DNA of 64,000 nt. Origin: Acinetobacter nosocomialis NIPH 2119. Lineage in GTDB: Bacteria > Pseudomonadota > Gammaproteobacteria > Pseudomonadales > Moraxellaceae. Made by a program: the position numbers and the translations under genes. Each line of letters opens with the position of its first letter. The stretch's first letter is position 1. Positions 44,829 to 53,754 of this stretch are shown here, in pieces. The stretch spans positions 3,772,832-3,836,831 of the forward strand of contig NZ_KB849239.1 of assembly GCF_000368085.1 (NCBI RefSeq). Direction: 5' to 3'. The notes beneath the pieces are model-generated. The model did not search any database. It saw only the letters and a program-made list of their open reading frames with translations, and was not told the DNA's origin.

Positions 44829-45463
44829 GTGGTGTTATCGGTGCAATCACCGGATCAAACAAACAGGCAAAAGCTGCACAGCAAGCAGCAAATCAGCAGT
44901 ATGAGGCTACTAAATACGCTACTGACCAACAAAAGCAAATGTTTGATGAAGTGCGTAAAGATCAGCAACCCTATATGCAAGCTGGCTATGATGCACTCAA
45001 ACAGCTTATGGGTGGAATGGGCCAGAATGGGCAATTCATGCAAGCTTACAATGGCCAAGATATTTATAACGACCCAAGTTATAAATTCCGCTTAAATCAA
45101 GGCTTGAATGCTGTACAAGGAGGTGCTGCTGCTCAAGGTGGTTTGCTGAGTGGGGCAACACAAAAAGCACTTAATGACTACGCTCAAAACTTTGCTAGTC
45201 AAGAGTATCAAAACGCTTACAACCGATATAACGCTGATCAGACTAACCAATATAACCGGTTATCTAATCTCGTAGGATTAGGGCAAAGCGCGGCTGCTGG
45301 TGTTGGTAATGCTGGTATGCAAACAGGGCAAGCTATTGCTAACAACACTATGGCTGGTGCAAATGCTCAAGCAGCTGGAACAATTGCTGCCGGCAATAAA
45401 ACAGCAAATAACTTTAACAACTTACTGGGTATTGGTACTGCTGTAGCAGGCATGTTTATTTAA
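44825..45463 (+). CDS. P22 gp7-like DNA transfer (ejection) protein
   Basis: The 212-aa Ala/Gln/Gly-rich protein starts MSGVIGAITGSNKQAKAAQQAANQQYEATKYATDQQ. The QPYMQAGYDALKQLMG and AQNFASQEYQNAYNRYNADQ segments are typical of ejection proteins of short-tailed phages. A late hydrophobic stretch (NNLLGIGTAVAGMFI) may insert into membrane. gp7, gp20 and gp16 are ejected into the host envelope to make the DNA path. Order and size fit gp7. Confidence 0.75.
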   Translation: MSGVIGAITGSNKQAKAAQQAANQQYEATKYATDQQKQMFDEVRKDQQPYMQAGYDALKQLMGGMGQNGQFMQAYNGQDIYNDPSYKFRLNQGLNAVQGGAAAQGGLLSGATQKALNDYAQNFASQEYQNAYNRYNADQTNQYNRLSNLVGLGQSAAAGVGNAGMQTGQAIANNTMAGANAQAAGTIAAGNKTANNFNNLLGIGTAVAGMFI

Positions 45464-45472
45464 GGAATTGTT

Positions 45473-46849
45473 ATGGCTATTGATCCAAGCATCATTACGA
45501 ATGCAACACTACAACAGCAAGCGCAGCAAAATGAAATAGGCAATAAACTTGCAGGGCTAACAGGTGCACTTGGGCAATTGGTGCTTGGTCGCAAAGCTCA
45601 ACAAATGAGCCAGCTAGCTACTCCACAAGAACAGCAGGCCTTTGCCAATAATTCCATTTTTGCGCCATATCTAAACCGTGTCTATAAGGCCAACCAACTT
45701 ACAGCGCAAAAAAATGCAATTGACCTTTTAAAGGCCCAAGCAGAAATTGGCAAAACCAACAGTGAAGCAACTAAAAATAATGCTCAAGCAGATGGATTTA
45801 CTTTAGATAACTCCCAAAAGAAATATGGCGCTATTCAAGGAGCATTCCAACAAGGAGCATTAAATGGAGATAAAGGACAAGTTTTATTGGCACTAGATGC
45901 TATGAAAAGAACAGGAATGATTTCACCTGAGGATTACGATCACAACGCCAGTATTGTTAGCGTAATGAAACCTGAAGAGGTTAAGCAATATGGATTGAAT
46001 AGTGGCTTGTTGAATAAAGAGCTTGCACCATATCTTTTCCAAACTAAGAACAATGAAGCAGACAACCAAACTGCAATTGCCAATAATATCAGAACAACTG
46101 ATGCATCGCGTTATGCAACTGATACAGCAGCATCAACAGCTGATAAAAATCGTGAACAACAGTCGCAACAGTTCAGTCGTGAACAGCAGTTGCAAGAATG
46201 GTTGGCAAAGAATAAGCCTATTGATACCCAAGTTGGTAATGATGGTTATTTATATGCCATCTATCCGGGTGGTAAAGGCGTTAGGATTTCGGATCAAAAA
46301 GGTAATCCAATCCAACCTCAGTCTAAACGAGATGGCAAACCCCAAATCAGTGACCAAGCATTAAAATCGGTTAATGAGATCAATACTAATCTTTCAACTG
46401 CAACACAAAATGCTCAGAAGATTAATAGTCTTATTTCAGATGTTCAAAATGGTAAGCTGAATTTGAGTGCAGCAAATCAGTTAGTTGCAAAGACAAAAAA
46501 TCTTGTTGGTTTGTCTGATGAAAATAGCCACGGAGTTGAAAACTTCCAGACAGCACTTAATCAGGCTGTTAATGATGTTTTAATGATGGCGAAAGGTACA
46601 CAAACAGAAGGTGATGCACAGCGTGCTGCACAAGTCATTGCCGCAAACCCACCACGAGATAATGCAGCAGCTTTACAAGTTCTCCAAAGACTTGCAGCTG
46701 TACAGCAAAATACTATTGCAGCTCTTAATCAGAATATGAATAGTATTTACGACAACTATGGGGTTTCACGACCACAACCTAAAACACCACAAGCTGTGCA
46801 ATCAAATGCAGATAAAGCAAAGTTGAATAACATTCTGTTTGGTCGTTAA
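45473..46849 (+). CDS. P22 gp20-like DNA transfer (ejection) protein
   Basis: The 458-aa protein starts MAIDPSIITNATLQQQAQQNEIGNKLAGLTGALGQ and is Gln/Asn-rich with long helices. It follows the gp7-like gene by ten bases. No enzymatic motif is visible. Its position between the gp7- and gp16-like genes and its composition point to the gp20 ejection protein, although the family assignment is by synteny rather than by a clear motif. Confidence 0.68.
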   Translation: MAIDPSIITNATLQQQAQQNEIGNKLAGLTGALGQLVLGRKAQQMSQLATPQEQQAFANNSIFAPYLNRVYKANQLTAQKNAIDLLKAQAEIGKTNSEATKNNAQADGFTLDNSQKKYGAIQGAFQQGALNGDKGQVLLALDAMKRTGMISPEDYDHNASIVSVMKPEEVKQYGLNSGLLNKELAPYLFQTKNNEADNQTAIANNIRTTDASRYATDTAASTADKNREQQSQQFSREQQLQEWLAKNKPIDTQVGNDGYLYAIYPGGKGVRISDQKGNPIQPQSKRDGKPQISDQALKSVNEINTNLSTATQNAQKINSLISDVQNGKLNLSAANQLVAKTKNLVGLSDENSHGVENFQTALNQAVNDVLMMAKGTQTEGDAQRAAQVIAANPPRDNAAALQVLQRLAAVQQNTIAALNQNMNSIYDNYGVSRPQPKTPQAVQSNADKAKLNNILFGR

Positions 46850-46888
46850 ATATGCTATAAAATCCCTCATCAAGGTGGGGGATTTATT

Positions 46889-47374
46889 ATGAAGTTTTTT
46901 TGTTTAATACCAATAATTTTATTATCAGCTTGTGCTACTAGTTATCAAAGTAATGGTTTAACTGGCGGTTTTGAAGATACCGAGTTATCTCCAGGGTATT
47001 ATCGTATAACTTTCCGTGGCAACGGTGTTACATCCAGAGAAAAAGTGAATGAGTTTGCTTTATTAAGAGCATCAGACTTAATGTTATCAAGAGGATGTAA
47101 AAGCTTTCAGGTTTTAAATGGTAAAGATACAGTGAATACTTCTTATGTTGATTTGCCACGTACAACCTCTACTAATGCAAATGTATATGCCTATGGTAAT
47201 TACGCCACAGCCAATGCAACCACCACCACTTATGGTGGTGGCTTGCAAAGTGTGCATAGAGCAAAAACAACATTAGATGCGCGCTGCATTAATGCAGAAG
47301 CCGATCCATCTCAAAATATCTTTGATACCAATTTCATAAATCAAAAGCTTAAACAGAAATATAGAATTAATTGA
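46889..47374 (+). CDS. Lipoprotein (CC0125/CC1285-like), prophage cargo
   Basis: The 161-aa protein has a lipoprotein signal MKFFCLIPIILLSACATS (lipobox LSAC). The mature part has YYRITFRGNGVTSREKVNEFALLRASDLMLSRGCKSFQVL, the pattern of the CC0125/CC1285 lipoprotein family. It interrupts the ejection-gene row and has two terminators directly after it, so it looks like an independently expressed moron. It may alter the cell surface of the lysogen. Confidence 0.78.
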   Translation: MKFFCLIPIILLSACATSYQSNGLTGGFEDTELSPGYYRITFRGNGVTSREKVNEFALLRASDLMLSRGCKSFQVLNGKDTVNTSYVDLPRTTSTNANVYAYGNYATANATTTTYGGGLQSVHRAKTTLDARCINAEADPSQNIFDTNFINQKLKQKYRIN

Positions 47375-47381
47375 TTTAATT

Positions 47382-47405
47382 AAAGCACCCTAGGGTGCTT
47401 TTTTA
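47382..47405 (+). terminator. Terminator 1 after the prophage lipoprotein
   Basis: Stem AAAGCACCC / GGGTGCTTT then T run, 10 bases after the stop. Confidence 0.85.
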
Positions 47406-47416
47406 ATACCCAAAAC

Positions 47417-47447
47417 AAAACCCCGATGTTGACGCATCGGGGTTTTT
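47417..47447 (+). terminator. Terminator 2 after the prophage lipoprotein
   Basis: Stem AAAACCCCGATG / CATCGGGGTTTT with T run. The second of two tandem terminators. Confidence 0.88.
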
Positions 47448-47491
47448 GCATTTCCACCAACCGACTAAAGCAAGAGGAAAAATAAATCTAT

Positions 47492-47641
47492 ATGGAGCAT
47501 TTTAAACCAATAGTGGAGCTTATGAAAGTGTCTATTGAAAAATATGGGTTATGGCAAACAGTTTTTGCCTTTTTAATATTATTCTCTATCCCAATTTTAA
47601 TCTGGAAACTTCCTGAAATTATTTCAGCGATTAAAACCTAA
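47492..47641 (+). CDS. Small single-span membrane protein, 49 aa
   Basis: MEHFKPIVELMKVSIEKYG is followed by a strong hydrophobic helix (TVFAFLILFSIPILIW) and a short basic tail. The ORF begins after two terminators and is closed by its own hairpin terminator at 47643-47668. That independent expression supports reality despite the size. AGAGG lies 13 bases before the start, farther than usual. A superinfection or holin-like role is possible but unproven. Confidence 0.6.
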   Translation: MEHFKPIVELMKVSIEKYGLWQTVFAFLILFSIPILIWKLPEIISAIKT

Positions 47642-47642
47642 T

Positions 47643-47669
47643 GCCGACCTAAAAATGGTCGGTTTTTTA
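47643..47669 (+). terminator. Terminator of the 49-aa membrane protein
   Basis: Stem CCGACC / GGTCGG followed by six T, two bases after the stop. Confidence 0.85.
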
Positions 47670-47686
47670 TTGCCTGAGGAAAAGGT

Positions 47687-48313
47687 ATGGCAACAAGACA
47701 ACAGCTAATGCAATTAATGAATAATCCAAATGCAAGAAAAATGCTGGACTTAATTGCGGCCACAGAAGGTGTGAAATATGGCTATAACACTCTCTTTGGC
47801 AATCAACGAATAGATGACCTTTCTTGGCACCCAAACGTAAAAAAGCCATTTACACAAACTGACGGGCAAGTGAAATACACAACTGCTGCAGGTCGCTATC
47901 AATTCCTTAAAGATACATGGGATGGTGTGGCTAGACAGTATGGACTCAAAGATTTTTCGCCACAATCACAGGATCTTGGTGCCTTAGCACTACTCGCTCA
48001 GAATGGCGCATTACCTTATGTGCTAAAGGGAGATTTCAATACTGCAATTAAGAAATCAGGTAGTACGTGGGCATCTCTGCCAACATCGCCATATGCGCAG
48101 AATAAGCGTTCTTGGGACTTTATTGATAAGCAACTTGGTTCAACTACAATCAGACCGCAATCATTTGAACCAGAGTTTATAGATTTAAAAAAAGTTGGAA
48201 TAGGCCAAAACTTCCAACCAGAAATGGTTGATCTTGCAAGTGTAGGAATCGGGCATAAAACAGAATTTCAGCCTGAATTTATTGATCTAAAGTCAGTTGG
48301 TATTGGTGGATAA
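47687..48313 (+). CDS. Lambda R-like lysozyme with a C-terminal repeat tail
   Basis: The 208-aa protein combines a lambda gpR-type transglycosylase/lysozyme domain (residues 15-150) with a three-fold repeat tail. The lysozyme part is close to gpR: catalytic Glu in AATEGVKYGYN, then AAGRYQFLKDTWD, YGLKDFSPQSQDL, NGALPYVLKGDF and WASLP. The tail repeats F-[EQ]-P-E-[FM]-[IV]-D-L-x2-V-G-I-G at residues 160-173, 176-189 and 194-207. It lies just before the gp16-like gene and is probably a virion-carried wall hydrolase. The lysis enzyme proper is the GH108 protein at 53085. Confidence 0.83.
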   Translation: MATRQQLMQLMNNPNARKMLDLIAATEGVKYGYNTLFGNQRIDDLSWHPNVKKPFTQTDGQVKYTTAAGRYQFLKDTWDGVARQYGLKDFSPQSQDLGALALLAQNGALPYVLKGDFNTAIKKSGSTWASLPTSPYAQNKRSWDFIDKQLGSTTIRPQSFEPEFIDLKKVGIGQNFQPEMVDLASVGIGHKTEFQPEFIDLKSVGIGG

Positions 48314-48314
48314 T

Positions 48315-50564
48315 ATGGCTAGTCAAAACGATATTTCTGCACGTATTGATGCAGCAAGGAAAGCTGGATTTAGTGATGATGATATTTACTCAACATTAGC
48401 TAGCAATCAAGGATTTAGCTCACGTATCTCTATGGCAAAGAAGGAAGGCTTTAGTGATGAGCAAATTGCACAAACACTTGGCTTGAAAGTTCAAAAAGAC
48501 CTTGGGATGCAGCAACCCATTAAGATATCAGCCACTCGACAACCTTTTGACTGGAAAGCAGCGCAGCAAAAGTCTATGCAAGATCAAGCTAAGAAAGCAG
48601 GCCCTACACAGATGTGGGAGTCTGCACTACTTGGAGCATCAGATCTAGGGGCGGGCATTATGCAAGGTTTTGCGTATGCTGGCGATAAGTTAGGACAAGG
48701 CCTTAACTCAGTTCTTGGGACAAATTTTGACACCAACGCTTATAAGCGATTTACCAATCAACGCCAAGATATTGAAGATTTCCAACAAGCTCGTAGACAG
48801 CAAAATGGACAGGGTTATGACTGGGCTCGCTTAGGTGGTCAAGTTGCTGCCACTGCGCCACTTGGGGCATTGGGTCGTAGCTATCAAGGTGCAAACGTAT
48901 TGTCAAGAGCAGGCGCAGGAGTAGCAGCACAGAATGCGGCTGTTGGTGCAGCTATCGGTGGTGCAGGGTTTGCTGGTGATGCCAACCAACGTCTAGATAA
49001 TGCGGTCTTAGGTGGTATTGGAGGCGCTGCCGGTGCAGCACTTGGCGAAAAGGTTGGGCAAGGTGTTTCAAAAGCTGTGAATGCGGTTCGAAATACAGGT
49101 CCACAAGCAGCACAACGCACAGCACAAGCAATTGATAAAAGTCTTGATGATGCACTGCGTCAACAAGGTATGTCACTTGGTGAATTATCAGATGATGTTG
49201 CTAATGGCTTGCGTAAAGAAGCCACTGATGCATTGAAATCTGGGAAAAACCTTAATCCAGAAGCTGTAGCTCGTAAGGCTGTTTTAGATCAAGTTGGGAT
49301 TAAAGGGACCAAGGGTCAGGTAAGTGGGAACGCACAGCAATGGCAAAAAGAAGCTGAGTTGGCAAAACTTCAAAATGTTGGCGCACCATTACGAGAGAAG
49401 TTTATTGATGATAATAAACAGCTTGCAAGCTTGTTGGATAGTGCTAATGCAAGAACGGGTGGCAAAGCAACTGATCAATACGGGGCAATGCAAAATGCGT
49501 TATCTTCTGTTAATTCGCAACTTGCTCAGAACAAGCAGTTTATCAATGCAGCTTATGATGCCGCTAGGAAAGCACCTGGTAATGATGTAGTTATTGATGG
49601 ACGAGGATTTGCGAATGATGCATTTACTGCTCTTGAAAATAACTATGCAGCTTCTAGTTTGCCACCAAGTGTACAGAAAATCTTAAAAGACATAGCTGAT
49701 AACCCTGATAAATTTACTTTAGGAAAGTCGGAAGAATTAGTAAAAATTCTCAATAGAGAATACAACTCTTCACTTCAAATGGGACAGCCTACCAGCTCAA
49801 CATATTCAATTGGTTTGGTACGTGATGCCTTAAATGGTCGCCAAGCTGAAGCAATGCAAGGACTTTTATCTAACGGTAATGACGCGGCAAAAGCATACCA
49901 GTTTGCGCGCCAAGCAAACCAATTTAATGCTAGTCAAATTGAAGGCATGCCGCTATTACAAGATGCTAGAAAAGGTGTTGAGCCTGACAAATTGTTTAAT
50001 CAACATATCTTAAATGGAAATGTTAATGAATTGGCTCGCACTGTTGATTTGCTCAACAATATCAACCCACAAGCCGTTTCAGATATTAAGCAACAAGTTT
50101 TAGAGTTCATTGCCAATAAAGCAATTAAACAAAATGGACAATTTAGTCCAGCTGGGATGAAGCGTGCACTTGATGGTATTGGTGATCGTAGACTTTCAAC
50201 ATTATTTGAACCAGATGAACTTAAAAACATCAAGAATATTGGCAAAGCAGGTGAATATCTTGTTTCACAACCAGCTCATTCTTATGTGAATAATTCAAAT
50301 ACTGCTTCAGCTTCAATCAATAGTTTAATGAACTTTTTTAGTAACCCTAAAGTGAAAGCGGTTTTGAATATACCTTATCTAAAAGATTATGTAGTTGATC
50401 CAGTTGCCAACTATGGAAGCACTAGGTCTGTAAATAAGGCTTTCCAACCAGATATCTCTGGGGCTCCATCTGCACCTATACAACCTTCACCACAACAGCA
50501 ATCGCTAATTGATCGGCTTGTACAGGCTGGATTAATTAGCGGGGCATCTGCTGCAACTCAATAA
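48315..50564 (+). CDS. P22 gp16-like internal virion / DNA injection protein
   Basis: The 749-aa protein starts at ATG 48315 (MASQNDISARIDAARKAGFSDDDIYSTLA), one base after the lysozyme stop. The N-terminus holds two copies of an [AK]-[RK]-x-[AE]-G-F-S-D-[DE] helix motif. An Ala/Gly-rich hydrophobic region follows at about 190-245 (GRSYQGANVLSRAGAGVAAQNAAVGAAIGGAGFAG region). The rest is helical. It corresponds to the large ejected protein gp16 by size, position and composition. The upstream in-frame start at 48297 is unlikely. Confidence 0.75.
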   Translation: MASQNDISARIDAARKAGFSDDDIYSTLASNQGFSSRISMAKKEGFSDEQIAQTLGLKVQKDLGMQQPIKISATRQPFDWKAAQQKSMQDQAKKAGPTQMWESALLGASDLGAGIMQGFAYAGDKLGQGLNSVLGTNFDTNAYKRFTNQRQDIEDFQQARRQQNGQGYDWARLGGQVAATAPLGALGRSYQGANVLSRAGAGVAAQNAAVGAAIGGAGFAGDANQRLDNAVLGGIGGAAGAALGEKVGQGVSKAVNAVRNTGPQAAQRTAQAIDKSLDDALRQQGMSLGELSDDVANGLRKEATDALKSGKNLNPEAVARKAVLDQVGIKGTKGQVSGNAQQWQKEAELAKLQNVGAPLREKFIDDNKQLASLLDSANARTGGKATDQYGAMQNALSSVNSQLAQNKQFINAAYDAARKAPGNDVVIDGRGFANDAFTALENNYAASSLPPSVQKILKDIADNPDKFTLGKSEELVKILNREYNSSLQMGQPTSSTYSIGLVRDALNGRQAEAMQGLLSNGNDAAKAYQFARQANQFNASQIEGMPLLQDARKGVEPDKLFNQHILNGNVNELARTVDLLNNINPQAVSDIKQQVLEFIANKAIKQNGQFSPAGMKRALDGIGDRRLSTLFEPDELKNIKNIGKAGEYLVSQPAHSYVNNSNTASASINSLMNFFSNPKVKAVLNIPYLKDYVVDPVANYGSTRSVNKAFQPDISGAPSAPIQPSPQQQSLIDRLVQAGLISGASAATQ

Positions 50565-50581
50565 ACTAAACATCAATACAT

Positions 50582-50607
50582 AGCCACCTAAAAAGGTGGC
50601 TTTTTTA
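50582..50607 (+). terminator. Terminator of the gp16-like gene
   Basis: Stem AGCCACCT / AGGTGGCT with an AAAA loop and six T. Confidence 0.9.
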
Positions 50608-50622
50608 TTGCGAGAAAGAAAT

Positions 50623-52632
50623 ATGGCATCACTACTTTCTGCCGTACGAACCCGCTTTTTTGACAAAAGCAACAAGCCTCTTGCTGGTGGGAAGGTGTAT
50701 ACCTATGAGGCAAACTCAACAAATCCGAAAGTTACATGGTCAGATGAGGCGCTGACTGTTCAAAACACTAACCCTGTACTTCTTGATAATGAGGGAACAG
50801 CCTTAATTTTCTTTTCTGGAAAATACCGCTTTCGGATCGAAGACAAGTATGGAGTTTTAGTTGAGGATAACCCATCAGTAACCAGTTTGGTGGGAATTGA
50901 TGGTGTCACATCGGACATTGTAAAAGATGGTGATGAAAACCAAAAAACCATCAATGATAAGACCACGCAAAATGTACCTGATATCCAAACTTTGAAACTA
51001 CTTATTGTCCGTAGAAACGGTCAAAGAGTTCTAGTTAACAATAGATATGTTTATGAATATAAATCAGAAGCTGAAAATGCAATTGATGACATTTACTCTA
51101 TTTTACCGGCAAATGATATTGGCCGTTGGATATTGCAAAAGCCAGTAAACCTTTTTGCATCTGACTTTTGTTTAACTTCAGTTCAGTCTGAGTTGAGTCA
51201 ATCTATAAAACTACAAAAGGTTAATGATTTATCAGTTAGCTTTAATGTCCCCTTTATTGTAGATGATGAATTTATGGTTGCTCCTGTTGAGTCCGACCAC
51301 AACATTTGCTTTTACGTTCGAAGCAATAATGACATTACTTTCACGCCTAAGGGCAACTTTAAAATCATACCAAATGATTTTACAACATATTCAATCCTAC
51401 ATATTGAAAACATTGAGAACTATAAAGTTTTGTTCCCGCAAATTACTGGTGATAGAGATCAGCATTTAGGGACTGAGGGCGAATGGGGATACGGGATTGC
51501 TAACTATCAATCTAAGAAGGGCTATATTTATCGACCTAAGGTTATGAATACTTGGGGAGATGGGATATATGTCGGCCGTCGCTGGGGATTGATAACCGAT
51601 GATACTCCGACAGATATTACTATTTCAGAACCCACTGTCTTAAATGCGGGACGAAACGGTATCTCACTTAGTGCAGGCACGAGAGTAAACATTTTGATGC
51701 CTTATGTTTTCGGGGTGAAGGGTAAAGCACCTGAAGCGGGTATAGATATTGAACCAGAAGCCGCTGAAGGATTGCCAAAATCACATCTGAAAGACTGTAT
51801 TATTTCCTCACCAACTATCGAAAATTGCAAAATTGGCTTGGTTGGATATTTTTTTCCAAATGATTCTACATATGAATTGGAGATTTCAGGTGTCACAACT
51901 ATTAAGAGTTGTGAACAGCCTCTGGTGCTTTGTGCAGGTGGAGCAAATAATCAAGGTTACATTGATATTAATAAGATAGTTCTATCTGATTTAAAGGGAA
52001 ACACATTACTTCAAAATGCTTGGCATAAAAGCGGTGGTTTCCGTTGTACTGTTAAAGAGTTGGTTACTGACAAATCACTACCAATTGTCATGAAAATGAA
52101 TGGGGCTTTTAGCACTGGTAAACTTGGTCATTTTGATATTCGTAAAATCATTAATAACGACCCTAATGGAAAAATTGGTTATTACGTTCCAACTTCAGTG
52201 CAGAACTATGAAGATAACTCATCTTACATGTTCGAAGATCCAAATCGTGCATATCTTGATTTTGATTTTATCACACATTTTTTTGGTAAAGACTTTCTAT
52301 CCAATATCATTACTTTGCATACTGGTTGGACTGCTTCAAGCCGGAACATGGCTAACTATATCTGGCAAGATCCTTCTATTGATACATCTGGCACTTCTGC
52401 AATCTATATCGCTACAAACAATGACTATCGACGTTTGAAAATCGGACTTGCAAATACGACAACCATCGTAGGGCAAGGATGTAACATCTCTGGTCTTCGT
52501 ATACGTAAAGCAGATGGCTCTTATTACACTGAAGCACACACGCAATTTATTGGCGCATGGTTGGATTTTCAAAACAATTTAAACGGTAATACAGAAGTGT
52601 TTGGCTCTTATGGCAACTGGACTTTCACCTAG
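50623..52632 (+). CDS. Tailspike protein, probable capsule depolymerase
   Basis: The 669-aa protein begins with a head-binding domain (MASLLSAVRTRFFDKSNKPLAGGKVYTYEA, then ALIFFSGKYRFRIEDKYGVLVEDN) common to Acinetobacter phage tailspikes. From about residue 100 to 560 it has the spaced Gly, Asn and hydrophobic pattern of a right-handed beta-helix (pectin-lyase fold). A separate C-terminal domain starts near IITLHTGWTASSRNM. Such spikes bind and cut a specific capsule type. The capsule specificity cannot be read here. It is equivalent in position to P22 gp9. Confidence 0.85.
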   Translation: MASLLSAVRTRFFDKSNKPLAGGKVYTYEANSTNPKVTWSDEALTVQNTNPVLLDNEGTALIFFSGKYRFRIEDKYGVLVEDNPSVTSLVGIDGVTSDIVKDGDENQKTINDKTTQNVPDIQTLKLLIVRRNGQRVLVNNRYVYEYKSEAENAIDDIYSILPANDIGRWILQKPVNLFASDFCLTSVQSELSQSIKLQKVNDLSVSFNVPFIVDDEFMVAPVESDHNICFYVRSNNDITFTPKGNFKIIPNDFTTYSILHIENIENYKVLFPQITGDRDQHLGTEGEWGYGIANYQSKKGYIYRPKVMNTWGDGIYVGRRWGLITDDTPTDITISEPTVLNAGRNGISLSAGTRVNILMPYVFGVKGKAPEAGIDIEPEAAEGLPKSHLKDCIISSPTIENCKIGLVGYFFPNDSTYELEISGVTTIKSCEQPLVLCAGGANNQGYIDINKIVLSDLKGNTLLQNAWHKSGGFRCTVKELVTDKSLPIVMKMNGAFSTGKLGHFDIRKIINNDPNGKIGYYVPTSVQNYEDNSSYMFEDPNRAYLDFDFITHFFGKDFLSNIITLHTGWTASSRNMANYIWQDPSIDTSGTSAIYIATNNDYRRLKIGLANTTTIVGQGCNISGLRIRKADGSYYTEAHTQFIGAWLDFQNNLNGNTEVFGSYGNWTFT

Positions 52633-52651
52633 TTTACCCAACAAACAATTG

Positions 52652-52688
52652 CTAGCTCTAGCTTTTAATAGCTTAGGGCTTTTTTATT
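52652..52688 (+). terminator. Terminator of the tailspike gene
   Basis: Imperfect stem AGCTCTAGCT / AGCTTAGGGCT followed by six T. Confidence 0.7.
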
Positions 52689-52710
52689 GCCAATAATTTT
52701 AGAGGTTCAT

Positions 52711-53085
52711 ATGCAAGAAAATGCAATTCCATGGGTTTTAAAAATATTTCCAGCAGTTATAGGGGCAATTCTTGCACTTGTTTTAAGTGGGGATATTGAT
52801 AAAGAAGGGAAAATCAAAGTTTCTATGGGGGTTGTTACTAAATTCACATGTAGCGTGACAGTAAGCCTATATGGGGGGTCAGCATTCATAGAGCATTTTG
52901 AATATCTTGATCACTCAACAATGTTTCAAGGCTTCATTATGTTGATATTTGCGGTATTTGGCTTACTAGTAATTGGCATTATTTATCAATCAATTGCATT
53001 ACTCAAAGGAAAAAGCATGTCTGAAGTAATTGCAGAAGTAAAAGCAGCATTTGTTTCTATTATTGGCGGCAAAGGTGGTAACTAA
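52711..53085 (+). CDS. Probable holin
   Basis: The 124-aa protein (MQENAIPWVLKIFPAVIGAILALVLSG) has about three hydrophobic segments: residues 9-26, 41-60 and 75-100. It ends just one base inside the start of the endolysin gene (TAATG). Size, charge pattern and the coupling to the endolysin indicate a holin that opens the inner membrane at lysis. The start ATG at 52711 is preceded by AGAGG; an upstream frame extension is not needed. Confidence 0.75.
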   Translation: MQENAIPWVLKIFPAVIGAILALVLSGDIDKEGKIKVSMGVVTKFTCSVTVSLYGGSAFIEHFEYLDHSTMFQGFIMLIFAVFGLLVIGIIYQSIALLKGKSMSEVIAEVKAAFVSIIGGKGGN

Positions 53086-53627
53086 TGAACATTGATCAAT
53101 ATCTTGATGAGTTAATTAAGCGCGAAGGTGGTTATGTAAATAACCCTGCTGATCGTGGTGGTGCAACTAAATACGGTATTACTGAAGCTGTTGCACGTGA
53201 AAATGGCTACAAAGGCAATATGAAAGATTTGCCGCTTGATGTGGCTAAATCAATTTATAAGAAACAGTACTGGACGGCTCCGAGATTCGATCAAGTAAAT
53301 ACTATTAGCTCAGCAGTAGCTGAAGAACTTTTAGATACTGGTGTGAACTGTGGTATTAACTTTGCAAAACCACTTTTACAGCGTGCTTTGAATCTATTGA
53401 ATAATCAGGGCAAAGCAGGGTATGCAGATTTGAAAGTGGATGGCGTGTATGGCTCTAATACCTTAGGTGCTCTTAAAACATATCTGGCTAAACGTGGCAA
53501 AGAGGGCGAGAAAGTCTTGTTGCGAGTTCTCAATATTATGCAAGGCCAACGTTACATTGAAATTTGTGAACGCAACCCCACGCAAGAGCAGTTCTTTTAT
53601 GGTTGGATTAGCAACCGGATCACATAA
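53085..53627 (+). CDS. Endolysin, glycosyl hydrolase family 108
   Basis: The 180-aa muramidase opens with the GH108 motif ELIKREGGYVNNPADRGGATKYGIT, which holds the catalytic Glu. The peptidoglycan-binding part at the C-terminus (DLKVDGVYGSNTLGALKTYL) is typical of the family. It degrades host peptidoglycan for lysis. It is translated together with the holin gene. Confidence 0.9.
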   Translation: MNIDQYLDELIKREGGYVNNPADRGGATKYGITEAVARENGYKGNMKDLPLDVAKSIYKKQYWTAPRFDQVNTISSAVAEELLDTGVNCGINFAKPLLQRALNLLNNQGKAGYADLKVDGVYGSNTLGALKTYLAKRGKEGEKVLLRVLNIMQGQRYIEICERNPTQEQFFYGWISNRIT

Positions 53628-53634
53628 AGTTATT

Positions 53635-53754
53635 ATGTGCAAACGTACTAAATTTGCATCGATCATTACAATGCTGTGCGTCCTTTTCTCAGGTTGCACA
53701 GCTCACACAATTAATAGTAATGTGAATGTCTCAATTTGTGTAAAGGCTTTGTGA
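53635..53754 (+). CDS. Small lipoprotein, Rz1-like
   Basis: The 39-aa ORF MCKRTKFASIITMLCVLFSGC ends its signal in the lipobox FSGC. The mature part is only 19 residues. It follows the endolysin by 7 bases and overlaps the next start (TGATG). Position and form suit an Rz1-like spanin lipoprotein, but no Rz partner is seen, so this is a positional guess. Confidence 0.6.
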   Translation: MCKRTKFASIITMLCVLFSGCTAHTINSNVNVSICVKAL

